DNA of 64,000 nt. Origin: Lithobates sylvaticus (taxonomy: Eukaryota; Chordata; Amphibia; Anura; Ranidae). The stretch spans positions 93,942,626 through 94,006,625 of the forward strand of contig CM053034.1 in assembly GCA_028564925.1 (NCBI GenBank). The letters run 5' to 3'. Every line of letters begins with the position of its first letter. Within the stretch, counting starts at the first letter, position 1. Below the pieces are notes generated by a model that was not told the origin of the DNA, searched no databases, and was given only the letters and a program-made list of their open reading frames with translations. Below, piece after piece: positions 37,920 through 49,320 of the stretch. The translations under genes were made by a program, and so were the position numbers.

Positions 37920-38757
37920 TAAAAAAAAATATGGTTGCATAAGTGTGCACACACTTAAACTAATACTTTGTTGAAGCGCCTTTTGATTTTATTGCACAGC
38001 ACTCAGTGTTTTTGGGTATGGGTCTATCAGCATGGCACATCTTGACTTGGCAACATTTGCCCACTCTTTGCAAATCTGTCAGATTGCTAGGGCATCTCCT
38101 GTGCACAGCCCTCTTCAGATCACCCCACAGATTTTCAGATGGGATTCCGGTCTGGGCTTTAGCTGGGCCATTACAAAACTAATCTTCTGGTGGAGCCATT
38201 ATTTTGTTAATTTGGATGTATGCTTTGGGTCTTGTCATACTGAAAGATGAAGTTCCTATTCATGTTCAGCTTTCTAGCAGAAGCCTGAAGGTTTTGTGCC
38301 AATATTGACTGGTATTTGGAACTGTTCATAATCCCCCTCCCCTTGACTAAGGCCCCTGTTCTAGCTGAAGAAAAAAAGCCCCAAAGTATGATGCTGCTAC
38401 CACCATGCGTCATGGTGGGTATGGTGTTCTTTTGGTGATGTGCAGTGCTGTTTTTGCACCAAACATATCTTTTGGAATTATGGCCATAAAGTTCAACCTT
38501 GGTTTAATCAGACCAAATTTAGCTGGGTGTGGATGTTTTTCTTCGTGAGAAAAGGCTTCCATCTGGCCACTTTACCCCATAGCCCAGACATGAAGAATAC
38601 GGGAGATTGTTGTCACATGTACCACACAGCCAATACTTGCCATAAATCCCTGCAGCTCCTTTAATGACCAGTTTTTGCCTCATCTTTTCAATTTTAAAGT
38701 GACTTCCAATTCTTGGTAATGTCACTGATGTGCCACATTTTCTCGACTTGATGATGA
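37920..38757 (-). mobile_element. Tc1 family 2, truncated
   Basis: Different Tc1 family, with the terminal motif ATGGTTGCATAAGTGTGCAC near 37930. The transposase is on the minus strand; 38207-38413 encodes GGSSIILWGFFSSARTG, a Tc1 core motif. Flanking conserved text continues to 38757, where another repeat begins abruptly. The N-terminal end and outer repeat are missing. Confidence 0.85.
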
Positions 38758-38764
38758 CCGTCGA

Positions 38765-39041
38765 TCCCCGATGAGCAGGAAGAGGACAGGTCCTTCTCTG
38801 CACACTGTGCAGGGATGGACCTGTCAGAGCGCCGCTCTCCCCTATGGGAGATCCAATCCTCAGACGGATGGAAAAGTATGTTTTTCCTCCGTCACACTTT
38901 TTCGGATTGGAGCGGGTCGGGTGTCAGCGGACATGTCACCGCTGACATCCGGCGCTCCATAGAGGTCTATGGAGCATCCGTTCAGGTCCACCTAAAAAAC
39001 TGACAGGCAGACCTGAACGGATCGTTTGTGTGAAAGAGGCC
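38765..39041. mobile_element. MITE end abutting a TTAA element
   Basis: The right end TGTGTGAAAGAGGCC meets the TTAA at 39042. A paired arm around GGTCCACC and GACCTGAACGG lies near the right end (38970-39025). The left part is cut at the Tc1 junction. Confidence 0.5.
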
Positions 39042-39443
39042 TTAAAGTGGATGTCAGTCTTGCCACACAGATTTACTCCAGCCCTGAGAAATCCTCTTTT
39101 ATTGTTCAGTTAGAAAGATCTTGACAAAGTGCTGAAAACTTTGTCAAAAACACCACCTTGCTGTGAGTGACAGGTGATTTACATATCTCATGCACTAGCC
39201 TAAAAGAGGCACATCCTGTGTAATTATAAAAGTGAGAAATCCACCCCTCCCCCACATAACAAATCCCGTGATCAATGTATCCTCAGACACACACACTGCA
39301 CTATAACAATCATCAGATCACTGCATGTTCTACTCTGCCCAGACCTGACTACATACATCTTCCCCTATATTCTTCTTGCTGTTCACTCGAGAATAAATTT
39401 ATTTTCACTCTGGTCTATGACATCACATTTACATCCACTTTAA
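39042..39443. mobile_element. TTAA MITE
   Basis: TTAA (39042-39045), then AGTGGATGTCAG; the right end is TTTACATCCACT, then TTAA (39440-39443). It is non-coding. Confidence 0.75.
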
Positions 39444-39972
39444 TGTTGCGAGTTCTGCTTGTCTGCTGGCAATCTCTTTCCACAACTTCCTGGAATCCCT
39501 GCATGCTTTGCAGCTCCTCCTCTGCTGTTTACTTTCTAAATACTATATATCCCACAGTACTTTGCTGTCTGCAAGCTGGGATTCCTGTACTCCCCTCCTG
39601 AATCTCCTCCTCTCAGCACCTTGGCTACAGTACCCTTTCCATTAGATGATCAAACTGATCCACAAGGACTACAATGCATGTGGAAACTGTACAACAAGGG
39701 TTACACACCTAATATTAATACATCCTGTCATACTTTGAGTTTGTCTGTAGTTCAGACTACTTTCTCTGTAGTTCAGAAAGCAGGCTATGTAACATGAGTG
39801 ACACAGCAGGCATAGTAAATACATGTCACAGAATACAATAAACTAAATGTGAGGCGAGCTTCACAAAGTTAGTTTACAAACAACAAGATCATTGAGATTA
39901 AGGGCCAAGGGCACACTGCAACGCATCGATTCACCGTGATAAAACATTTGTTACTGCATATAGTATGAACTG
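39444..39972. other. Spacer, no gene
   Basis: It contains a repeat-like stretch with CTGGAATCCCTGCATGC, but no element ends are defined. No exon is seen. Confidence 0.45.
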
Positions 39973-40310
39973 ACCCTAAAGCAGAACTAAACTACATCTG
40001 AGCACCACAAACCAAAAATGCAATTTAATTCCTTTTTAATCTTTAAAGCAAAGTTCCCCAGGTCCATCTTGAGCAAGGGTAATTGATTCAAGTAGCATTT
40101 ACTTCCTGGAATCCATATGCTCAGGCATGCAGACAGGAGGGTGTACTTAGCTGAGAAAACCCATCCTCTCCTTCTCAAGACTCCTGGGATGTATGACATA
40201 ATTTACCTAGGCCTGGAAACCAGGAAGTAACTGAAGTGTAAAAAAATAAAGTTTAAAACAAATAAATATGATACAATTTCCTATCCATTTTATAATGCTA
40301 GCAGCAGAAG
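39973..40310. repeat. Copy of the 1116-1490 family
   Basis: It shares AGAACTAAACTACATCTGAG-like text, the CAATTTAATTCCTTTTTAAT block, GGCATGCAGACAGGAG and GTATGACATAATTTACC with 1116-1490. Both edges are decayed. Confidence 0.7.
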
Positions 40311-40779
40311 GATTAAAAATAGTCAATGTTGACTGAGAGGGTAAAATTTCGCTAATAGGAGTAGGCAAGAAATAATTAAGATACAACCATGACAAATGTC
40401 TCTCAATCTGGCAACCATGGCTAGACTACACCCCTGTGGATTTCTGTAGGCGGCCTCCACGATTCCTTCCTACAGGCCTCCCCCCTCGAATCTGGCAGCT
40501 TTCTCATCCTTGCCCCCCGCCCATTTTGTTTTTTGTTTAACACATTATTTGATTTTTCAGAAAGTTTGACAGATGCATATGTGAAAAAACATATTAAAGG
40601 CTTTCGGGTACATGACAGTTGTTGATATAAGAATTACATAGGTCTAAATGATGCTTTACAGTGAAATGTACTAGACATAAAAATCACAAAAGATAATAGG
40701 AATTACAATGTGAATGTTGTGATTCTGTGGAGGCTTTGCATATGATATATAAAACTAAAGAGAACCAGCCAATAGAAAG

Positions 40780-41210
40780 GACAGAGTGAGGAAGAGAAGG
40801 GGAAAAGAAGTGACACACTATGGTGGGTGTTGCTAAAACTCTAGTAGTTGCTGGTCAAAGCTATGAAGAAGATGGGTAGAAACCGATGGCTCCTAAATTT
40901 GGCAGAATTCGGATATATTGCTCTGAAGCCTAGCGATAAGTTTCTCATTAAGTAGAGTCCGATGTCCTCGAGATTTGACCTCAGTGATGGACAGGTGTTT
41001 TTGGAAGCCATGCTTTCGTAATCACCTGTTTCATGGCTGTAAAGATATGAGTCATGAAAATAAATTGGAACTTAGACAGTCCCTCTGGTTTCTGATTGAG
41101 GAGGGCCTCCAGTGGGTGCAATGGCACTTGTTAATGAAAGAGTGTGCGTATAATGTTGTAGACCTGTTGCCAAAGTTGCTGCACCACTGGGCAGGTCCAC
41201 CAGCCCCCCT
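40780..41210 (-). pseudogene. LINE-1 ORF2 C-terminal fragment
   Basis: Translated on the minus strand from about 41205, it reads WTCPVVQQLWQQVYNIIRT, then a stop, then EALLNQKPEGLSKF and FTAMKQVITKAWLPKT. This resembles the extreme C-terminus of vertebrate L1 ORF2, after the CCHC-like motif, which normally follows the reverse transcriptase. Only the tail is present, as expected of 5'-truncated LINE insertions. A frame change follows near 40985. Sequence down to about 40560 may be its 3' UTR. Confidence 0.7.
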
Positions 41211-41612
41211 CCCATCCTCCTTTTCCCCCCCCCTCAATTCTCTTCTGTACAATTCTTTCATGCATCTGAACATATGGCTCATTGCATAATGCTGATCAGC
41301 GGGAACTTAGTCTCCCTCTTTTTACCAACTTCCATTGTCGTTACCATTTTTTTTTAAAAAAGTCTCATTGGATACCACCATTCAACCTGTGTCAGGACTT
41401 TTCAAATCAGTATTACATTGTATTTTTTTACCCCACCAAATGTATCCAAGATTGTTCAATACCAACTGAATGTTACTTTAAAAACTTTGTTACTATGTTA
41501 GCATATGGCCCTTGTATGTTGCACTTTAATTTTATTTGCCTTTTAAATTTTGTTTCAAGATGTGACAAATATTTTCAGTTGGTCCGGAAGGTCCAGACTG
41601 CAGGCAGGCCAG

Positions 41613-42143
41613 TTAAAGCGGACCTTCAGTAATTTTTTTCAACTTTCCATCTATTAAATCCTCTGCCCTTGTTTTTTTTTTAAAGGGGTGTTGTGGAAAA
41701 AATAAATAAATAAAAAGTTAAAAGCCAGCAGCTACACATATTGCAGCTGCTGGCTTTTAATAAATGGACACTTACCTGTCCTGCAGTCCCTCGATGTCGG
41801 CACCACAGCTGATGTCTCCATCAGCTGTCGGTGGCTGCCGCCGCCATTGCGGGTAAGGTAACCCGGCAGTGTAGCCTTTCGGCTTCACTCCACGAACCCT
41901 ACTGCGCATGGGCGAGGCCCCGCTCCTCTCTCCTATTAGCCTGGCGGCCGAGGGAGGAGGAGGAGGGAGCCCCGCGGTGATGTCACGGCCGCGGCAGACT
42001 TCCGGAAGTGGGAAAGGATACCCGTCAAAGACAGGTATCCTGTCCCCCCCCCCCCCCCCCCGAAAGGTGCCAATTGTGACACCGGAAGGGGGGGAGGATT
42101 CCGATGAGCGGAAGTTCCACTTTAGAGTGGAGCTCAGCTTTAA
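41613..42143. mobile_element. TTAA MITE, same family as 21874
   Basis: TTAAAGCGGACCTTCAG at the left and GAGCTCAGCTTTAA at the right (TTAA 41613-41616 and 42140-42143). It has an AGCCAGCAGCTACA/TGCAGCTGCTGGCT hairpin at about 41724-41757 and a C run at 42042-42061. Confidence 0.75.
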
Positions 42144-42557
42144 CTTTGGATAGTAAAACATTTTCTTTCTGCCAGTTAATACCTTATACAGCCCACTTTC
42201 CATTTGTCTGGTCATTAGCGTAGGCTTATGACATCATGCACAGCTCTCTATCTCACTCTGGTGAGAGTTTGCCAGGAAGGGGGGGGGGGGGTGAGTCACA
42301 AGAGGGCCAATGAAAGCTGCAGAGCTGGAGGTGTGCGTGTGTGTAATTCCAGGAAGTGAACAGGCAGCAGATTCAGCTGCCCACAGGTAAAATGGTTGCA
42401 GCAGCCAGACTTAGTGGAGGGAGATTTCTGAAGCATATTTGGCAAGTACAGAATCACAGTATATAAAAAAAATATGTAAAGTGGTTAGAGGGAAGCTTCA
42501 GAATGGCAAAGATGTTTTTATTACAAATTATGTGAGCAGACTGCAGTTCCTCTTTAA
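42140..42557. mobile_element. TTAA-bounded element, middle of a chain
   Basis: Lies between the TTAA at 42140-42143 and that at 42554-42557. Its right end GCAGTTCCTCT resembles the right end of the 1116-1490 family. It holds a G run at 42278-42291. Confidence 0.5.
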
Positions 42558-43650
42558 CCACTTCCCGCCTAGCCTATTAGCATAATGATGGCTGGGAAGT
42601 GGTTGCATTATCCTAACTGGGCGTCATATGACGCCCACCAGGGTAAGCCTCTGGGGCGCGCAGCATGGCGATCGGGGACGGCGCATGTCCCTCAGACACA
42701 GCGCGTCCTGGATCATGGTAAACAGCCAATGAAGGCGTGGCCGGACGCAGCATGTGAGCAGACGTACCTCACAGCAGTCACATCTCTGCCTGTACTAACT
42801 ATGGACAGTAATCCTGCCTGGACGATTGCTTTTGCTGTCACTGACCACATCCCTGCCTGGACGGATGCTCTCCTCTGTGGACCACTGCACTACTAAAACC
42901 ACAGGTAACCTTGTGGTATTTGGTATGTACATTCTATGTGTTAGAAATATGAAGGGCCTTCAAAAATGTGATCGGTAGTCAGAAAATTGTATGTGTGTGT
43001 AATTTATGCTAATAGAATGCCTAGGGGTGCTACTTGGATGTTGGGCCTCTGTATGTGGCCAGGCTGTGTAAAAGTCTAACACGTGGTATCGCCTACTCAG
43101 GAGGAGTAGCAGAATGTATTTTGGGGTGTCATTTTTGCTATGTACATGCTGTGTGTTGGAAATATCTTATAAATGGACAACTTTTGCGGTTTCATTTTTT
43201 CCCCACATTTTCCAAAAACTTCTGGAAAAAAAATGAAGGTCCTATATCAATGTTGGGCCTCTTTGTGTGTGAAAAAGTCTCACACATATGGTATCGCTAT
43301 ACTCAGGAGTAGCAGAATGTATTTTGGGGTGTAGTTGCAAGTATGCATATGCTGTGTGCGAGAAATAACCTGTTAATATGACAAGTTTGTGTAATAAGAA
43401 AAGAATCTTAAATTTTCCCAAGAATTGGGGGGGGGGGGGGGTGGTATTTGTACTTTCCTGGCTTGTTAGTGTCTCAAGAAATGGAGATAGTCCGTCAGTA
43501 CATCAATTGTGATCAGGTATGATCAATTAACAGCGATTGGCACCATAGCTTGTAGACCCTATAACTTTTACACAGGCTAAATAATATCCACTAATTTGGG
43601 TTATTTTTTTACCAAAGATATGTAGCAGTATACATTTTGGGCCAAATTTA
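42554..43650. mobile_element. TTAA-flanked MITE copy, right side cut
   Basis: It starts TTAACCACTTCCCGCC. Internal text ATTTTGGGGTGT with CACACATATGGTATCG is repeated twice (about 43080-43135 and 43265-43330), as in the 47-49 kb copy. The right side runs into the inverted repeat at 43655. Confidence 0.7.
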
Positions 43651-43654
43651 TAAA

Positions 43655-44775
43655 GAAAATAAACACTGATATTCCAATAATATGAAAAAAGTAAAAAAAC
43701 ATAAAAATTTTTGAATCCACGTGGTGCAAAAAAAAAAAAATAAAAAATAAAAAAAAAACATAAAAACAAGCTTGTGTGATGTGATGACATTTTAATATAG
43801 GGATTATGGACATTTGATTGGTGATCCTGTTATACATCGCTTTATCCCATTATATATTATGATCATATTACTATTACTGCCGTGTTCATTATTTTTAGCC
43901 ATTGATGATGCTAAGCATATGTTATTGTCTATGTTTTTTATAATTATCTGGCGAGTTTAAATATTCCATTGAAGGTTTTACCTCTACTTTTGATTTTTAT
44001 GTCCCCTAAATTCAGCCATTTTGTTGAAGCCCTTGTGTGTATTCAAATTGTGACCGGAAGTAGTTGCTGCGTTATAACCCGGAAGTGTGTCATAATAGCG
44101 CGACGTAAGTTTTTCAATGAGCAGTGCTAACATGAGGCCTTACACTGAGCATGTGCAGCTGTATTCAAAGTAATTGACATTTTTAATATATGACACTATA
44201 AATTACTCCCGCCATAGTATGGCTCATTCCTCCAGATGAAGCCACGTGGGGGGTGGTGAAACTAGTTGCGGTGGACTACTACTACTACTGAGTGAGTCTG
44301 TCATGTCATTTTTAATGCTTTTAAAATTTCATTAAAAAGGAGAGTTCAATGCTAGCTGGGGTGGAGTGGTTTCATTTTTAACCCCCCGGATACTGCACTA
44401 TAGGAGGCACGTTCTCTCGTTTCATGTGTTGCTCAACTTACCAGTAGTCATTGTGGATTTAAAGTTTGAAGCAGCACAGTGGAAGGAGTACCTACCTGCT
44501 TTTGATTACTTTCATCCTTTGAGCCACCAAGATTCTCTGACGATCCCCAGGAGGGAATGTTTACACAGGGTGCAAGGCGTGTTTGACCCCCTGCAGGGTC
44601 GTTTAAAGGAGGTGAGCGAGCATTGCATGAGGCGGTGGTAGCACGCCGTTCATGGAGGTTGTCTGAAGACATCACACAAGCTTGTTTTTGTTTATTTTTT
44701 TTGCAAAACGTGGATTTTATGTTTTTGGACTTTTTTCATATAATTGCAATATCAGTGTTTATCACCCTTATTGTT
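43655..44775 (+). mobile_element. Penelope-like piece flanked by inverted copies
   Basis: 43655-43790 is the inverted counterpart of 44662-44775 (ACATCACACAAGCTTGTTTTT, ACGTGGATT, TTTTTTCATAT blocks). Between them lie a GATGAAG...GAAACTAGTTG hammerhead-like motif and a 91-codon ORF (44366-44641) without a recognised domain. Inverted, 5'-truncated partner copies are known for Penelope-like elements; assignment is tentative. Confidence 0.4.
44231..44272 (+). ncRNA. Degenerate hammerhead-like motif
   Basis: CAGATGA (44233-44239) and GAAACTAGTTG (44258-44268) with a strong stem II (CCAC/GTGG). The fourth core base is A instead of T and stem I is weak, so it is probably inactive. Confidence 0.3.
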
Positions 44776-45367
44776 TATTGCACTTTTACACCGCCATCAC
44801 ACCTATATTCTTTTTTTACTGATTTCTGTGGGAGCACATTCGTGACAGCTGCAGTAAAAAGTTATCACTATTATATATGTTTTTCCAAGTTCATATCATA
44901 TTAGCATGCAACTACCTCAATTTTCATTTGCACTCCGCGTTGTGTGGCTTTCCTATTGGCACTGCCGTAGGACATGGGCGGTGCTTTCCTGGAGCTGCGG
45001 CGTCACTTCTGGTTTCTCTGTGCCAGTGGGAAACCGGAAGTGACGCGGCAGCTTCGTGGATGGAACGCATGGCCCAAGCAGCACTTTTTCATCTCTCGGC
45101 CGGATTGGTAGGTTCTGAGAGGATGCTGGGCTGTATACTCCTGACACTATGGAAGGAATACAGGGAACGGAGTGAGTGGATTCTATAAGGTGTGGGGCTT
45201 ATGAGAAATGGGAGAGGTCAAAAATGAAGGGCTGGGTCTGGCACCCCCCCCCCCCCCATCCTAAAACTTCACCAGCCACCACTGGTTGGAGTGCCTCTTA
45301 GCTGTGTACAGGCAACCAGCGTTGGACCTCAAATGCACACAGCTAAACACACCATCTGCATTCGGAG
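44776..45367. other. Spacer with GC-rich hairpin
   Basis: GGAGCTGCGGCGTCACTTC and its complement (about 44991-45053) form a hairpin. A C run lies at 45244-45257. No exon is supported. Confidence 0.5.
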
Positions 45368-45455
45368 TAGAGCTGCACGATTCTGTGAAAAATGGGAATC
45401 AAGATTCTTTTGCTTAGAAGGAAGATCACGATTCCCAAAAACTGTTTTGTGACCA
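45368..45455. mobile_element. hAT-like end
   Basis: TAGAGCTGCACGATTCTGTG followed by AAGATCACGATTCCC is the known style of a hAT terminus. The partner end is uncertain. Confidence 0.5.
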
Positions 45456-45490
45456 TGGACCTCCTAGTGAGATGATCCCATCAGGGAAAG

Positions 45491-45827
45491 CTGCATACCT
45501 CCCAGCTTTCTGAAATGGGAGTGAGGAACATCTATTAGCAAATGTATGCAGGCATAGGACACGCTCCCTACTATGCCCCCTTAAAAGGAGAATTGTATAT
45601 AATAAAAAAAAAAAAAAAAACACGATTGGTTAAACCCACAAGTGCTTTTTTTTACCACTACTATTCCTTTATATTGGCTTTTGGTATTTATAAATGCTGC
45701 AATTTAGAAATCAGATAAAAGGTTTAGCACTGGAAAACACTTTTTGAATAAGTAAAAAGTACACATCTATATAGATCAGACCAAAATGAGGGACAAATGA
45801 GGAATGAGGGACAGTTGGTAGCTATGA
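45491..45827. mobile_element. hAT-like MITE
   Basis: Left end CATACCTCCCAGCTTTCTGA and right end GGACAGTTGGTAGCTATG are inverted. AAGCTG lies on both sides, partly matching a target duplication. It has an A run at 45604-45620. Confidence 0.5.
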
Positions 45828-46157
45828 AGCTGTGCCCAGTGATATGTGCTAAGTTCTATGCCCAGTCTGGGACACTCCCAGACTCCCTGTAGTCACATCA
45901 CGTCTGACTCCCGTTACCCACGACTGACATACATAGTACTGAGTGAGCGGCTCATTGGAGGGAAGCCTGTCCCCAAACTAGTGGGATATTGGGGTGACCT
46001 GGCACACAGCCCCATATTCATCTACACACCAACCTCACTACTGCAGCAAAGTGCAGCCTCAGCATTTCACTACTAAACACACTGAGCGCTCCTATGTGTA
46101 GGACACGCCCCGGTGACACACTCCGCCATTCACCTCAATATGACACTCTCCCCTCAC

Positions 46158-46430
46158 CTGGAGTACAACTCGACTGTCACCAACCAGACCAGCGAGATGA
46201 GGACAGACAGCAGGGACCGGTCCAGGCTGTGGTGTATAGACGCCACACTGACCTCTGCGGGCTGGGCAGAAAGTGTGCCGCTGTGATCAGGCCATTGTAC
46301 CTCCCAGGCATCATGTCATCCAGCGGCGCGTCGCATCACGCGCTCCGATGACTGACGTCAGTTCTGGTGGCTGATGTCAGTTCCGATATCCGCCATTTGC
46401 GTTCCACGCTGGTTACGTTGAACCGGCGGT
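46158..46430 (-). promoter_or_regulatory. Candidate CpG promoter and first exon, minus strand
   Basis: CpG-rich block with TGACGTCA (46353-46360) and an AAATGGCGG YY1-like site read on the minus strand (46390-46398). Transcription leftward would reach a strong donor CTCCAG then GTGAGG at 46157. This is the signature of a housekeeping promoter with a first exon. It could be the untranslated first exon of polr2l, about 10 kb upstream on the same strand, whose second exon begins with an acceptor at about 36077. Another minus-strand gene remains possible. Confidence 0.4.
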
Positions 46431-46434
46431 GCTA

Positions 46435-46528
46435 AAGAAAATTGCGAGTCATCCATACATTAGATCGTGTGTGTGTGGGGGGGGAAGAGTAAATCGCAAT
46501 CTTTTTGCGATTAATCGTGCAACCCCCA
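46435..46528. mobile_element. hAT-like end, second family
   Basis: GCGATTAATCGTGCAACCCCC is a typical hAT terminus in reverse. It differs from the 45368 end, so the two may not belong to one element. Confidence 0.5.
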
Positions 46529-47017
46529 TTGCACAACCACATACATCTGCTTCTTCTAGTGCATCTCAACTGGTGGTCCTGTGTATGGCAGCAGCGGGTC
46601 CCAGGAATTTCAGTGGGCAGGCTTTGCACGCTGTATGGCTATGTGCATAAGAGCCTAATGATTGGACACTCAGAGGTTGCACAGCCAGTTTTGTGGCCTG
46701 AATGTGGATCAAAATGTGTTTGGGACCGCGCATGTGCCTCATAGAACCTGTCAAAACTGCAGTGTACTATAGTCTGTACAGCCTGTGTGTGTCCATTCAT
46801 TAACACAGGCTACCGCTTCTGTTTCCTTACTAAACATTCTAAGATAAGATCCCATCCTAATGGGCAAAAAAACGATACCACCACAGTACATTACAATTAC
46901 TAGCCCAGGCTGTTCTTTAGTCTTTTATAAGTTCCCTCTGTGCACTCCTGACCCTGCATTCACAATATCTGGTCTCCCACAGTACACAGAACATGGAAAT
47001 GCAATTATTAAATATAA
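46529..47017. other. Spacer, no gene
   Basis: No exon or element ends recognised. Confidence 0.5.
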
Positions 47018-47566
47018 ACTTTCCTCCCTCACCTTCCAGGACAGCTACTTGAGAGATGATTGGCTCCGTCCTCTACAGGTAACACAAATCAGAGATACAA
47101 TTTAACCACTTCAGCCCCGGACCAATTGTCAGCTTAAGGACCAGAGGTCTTTTTTCAATTTCGCACTGCACTACTTTAACTGGTAATTGTGCGGTCATGC
47201 AATTTTGTAACGAAACGAAATTTGCGTCCTTTTCTTCCCACAAATAGAGCTTTCTTTTGATGGTATTTGATTGCCTCTGTGATTTTTATTTTTTGCGATA
47301 TAAACGGAAAAAGAGCGAAAATTTTGAAAAAAAAAGAGATTTTCTACTTTTTGTTATAAAAAAAATCTAATAAACTCAATTTTAGTCAAACATTTGGGCC
47401 AAAATGTATTCAGCCACATGTCTTTAGTAAAAAAAATGCCAATAAGCGTATATTTATTGGTTTGCGCAAAAGTTATAGCGTCTACAAACTAGAGTACATT
47501 TTCTGGAATTTACACCGCTTTTAATTTATGACTGCCTATTTCATTTCTTGAGGTGCTAAATGGCAG

Positions 47567-48635
47567 AGAAGTACAAAACCCCCCCAAATGACCCCATTTT
47601 GGAAAGTAGACACCCCAAGCTATTTGCTGAGAGGCATGTTGAGCCCATTGAATATTTTTTTTTTTTAGTCCCAAGTGATTGAATAAAGACAAAAATAAAA
47701 AATAATTTTTTTTTTCTTCAAAAAGTTGTCACTAAATGATATATTGCTCACACATGCCATAGTTATATGTGGAATTGCACCCCAAAATACATTTTGCTGC
47801 TTCTCCTGAGTATGGGGATACCACATGTGTGGGACTTTTTGGGAGCCTAGCCGCGTACGGGCCCCGAAACCCAAGCACCGCCTTCAGGATTTCTAAGGGT
47901 GCAAATTTTTGATTTCACTCCTCACTACCTATCACAGTTTCGAAGGCCATAAAATGCCAAAATAGCACAAAACCCCCCCAAATTACCCCAATTTGGAAAG
48001 TAGACACCCCAGCTATTTGTTGAGAGGCATGGTGAGTATTTTACAGCTCTCATTTGTTTTTGAAAATGAAGAAAGTAAAGAAAAAAAAATTTTTTTTTTT
48101 CTTTTTTTTTTTCAATTTTCAAAACTTTGTGACAAAAAGCGACATCTGCAAAATACTCACAATACCTCTCAGCAAATAGCTTGGGGTGTCTACTTTCCAA
48201 AATGGGGTCATTTTGGGGGGTTTTATGCCATCTGGGCATTCCATGGCCTCCGAAACTGTGATTGGCAGTGAGAAGTGAAATAAAAAAATTACTCCCTTAG
48301 AAAGCCTGAAGGCGGTGCTTGGTTTTTGGGGTTCCGTACGCAGCTAGGCTCCCAAAAAGTCCCACACATGTGGTATCCCCGTACTCAGGAGAAGCAACAG
48401 AATGTATTTTGGGGTGTATTTCCACATATGCCCATGACATGTTTGAGCAATATATCATTTAGTGACAACTTTTTGTAAAAAAAATATATATATTTTTTTT
48501 TTTTCATTATTCAATCTCTTGGGACAAAAAAAAAAAATATTTAATGGGCTCAACATTGCTCTCAGCAAATAGCTTGGGGTGTCTACTTTCCAAAATGGGG
48601 TCATTTGGGGGGGGGTTTGAACTGTCCTGGCATTT
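47567..48635. repeat. About 1.07-kb imperfect palindrome
   Basis: Arms of about 520 bp meet near 48090 in an A/T-rich centre. Each arm carries CCCATTTTGGAAAGTAGACA twice (47596 and 47987 on the left), with complements at about 48200 and 48585 on the right. The CCACATGTGTGGGACTTTTT block is at 47821 with its complement near 48355. Confidence 0.9.
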
Positions 48636-49184
48636 TATGCACAACATTTAGAAGCCTATGTCACACGTCACCCACTCTTCTAACCACTTGAAGACAAAGC
48701 CCTTTCTGACACTTTTTGTTTACATGAAAACATATTTTTTTTTTTGCAAGAAAATTACGTTGAACCCCCAAACACTATATATATTGTTAAAGCAAAGGCC
48801 CTACAGATTAAAATGGTGGGTGTTGCATTTTTTTTTTTTTCCACACAGTATTTGCGCAGCGATTTTTCAAACGCATTTTTTGTGGAAAAAAATACACTTT
48901 TTTTTATTTTAATGCACTAAAACACACTATATTGCTCAAATTTTTGATGAAATAAAAAATATGATCTTAGGCCGAGTACATGGATACCAAACACGACATG
49001 CTTTAAAATTGCGCACAAACACGCAGTGGCGACAAACTACATACATTTTTAAAAGCCTTTAAAAGCCTTTACATGATACCACATTAGATTCACGGAGGAG
49101 GTCTACTGCTAAAATTACTGCCCTCGATCTGACCTTCGCGGTGATACCTCACATGCATGCTGCAATTGCTGTTTACATATGACG

Positions 49185-49320
49185 CCAGACCAACGCTCGT
49201 GTACGCCTTTGCGCAAGAGAAGGGGGGCAGGGGTGCTTTTTTTTTTTTTTTTTTTAGTTTTTTTTTTTTTATTTATTTAGCTTTTTTATTCTATTTTTAA
49301 ACTGTTCCTTCCATTTTTTT
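49185..49320. repeat. T-rich low-complexity stretch
   Basis: Several T runs of 8-22 within the TTAA element; nothing coding. Confidence 0.7.

Noticed and set aside
46094-46351. 85-codon plus-strand ORF
   Set aside because: It opposes the CpG promoter/exon candidate and has no family features.
45368-46528. One hAT element spanning both GCACGATT ends
   Set aside because: The two termini belong to different-looking families and no 8-bp duplication matches; treated as separate ends.
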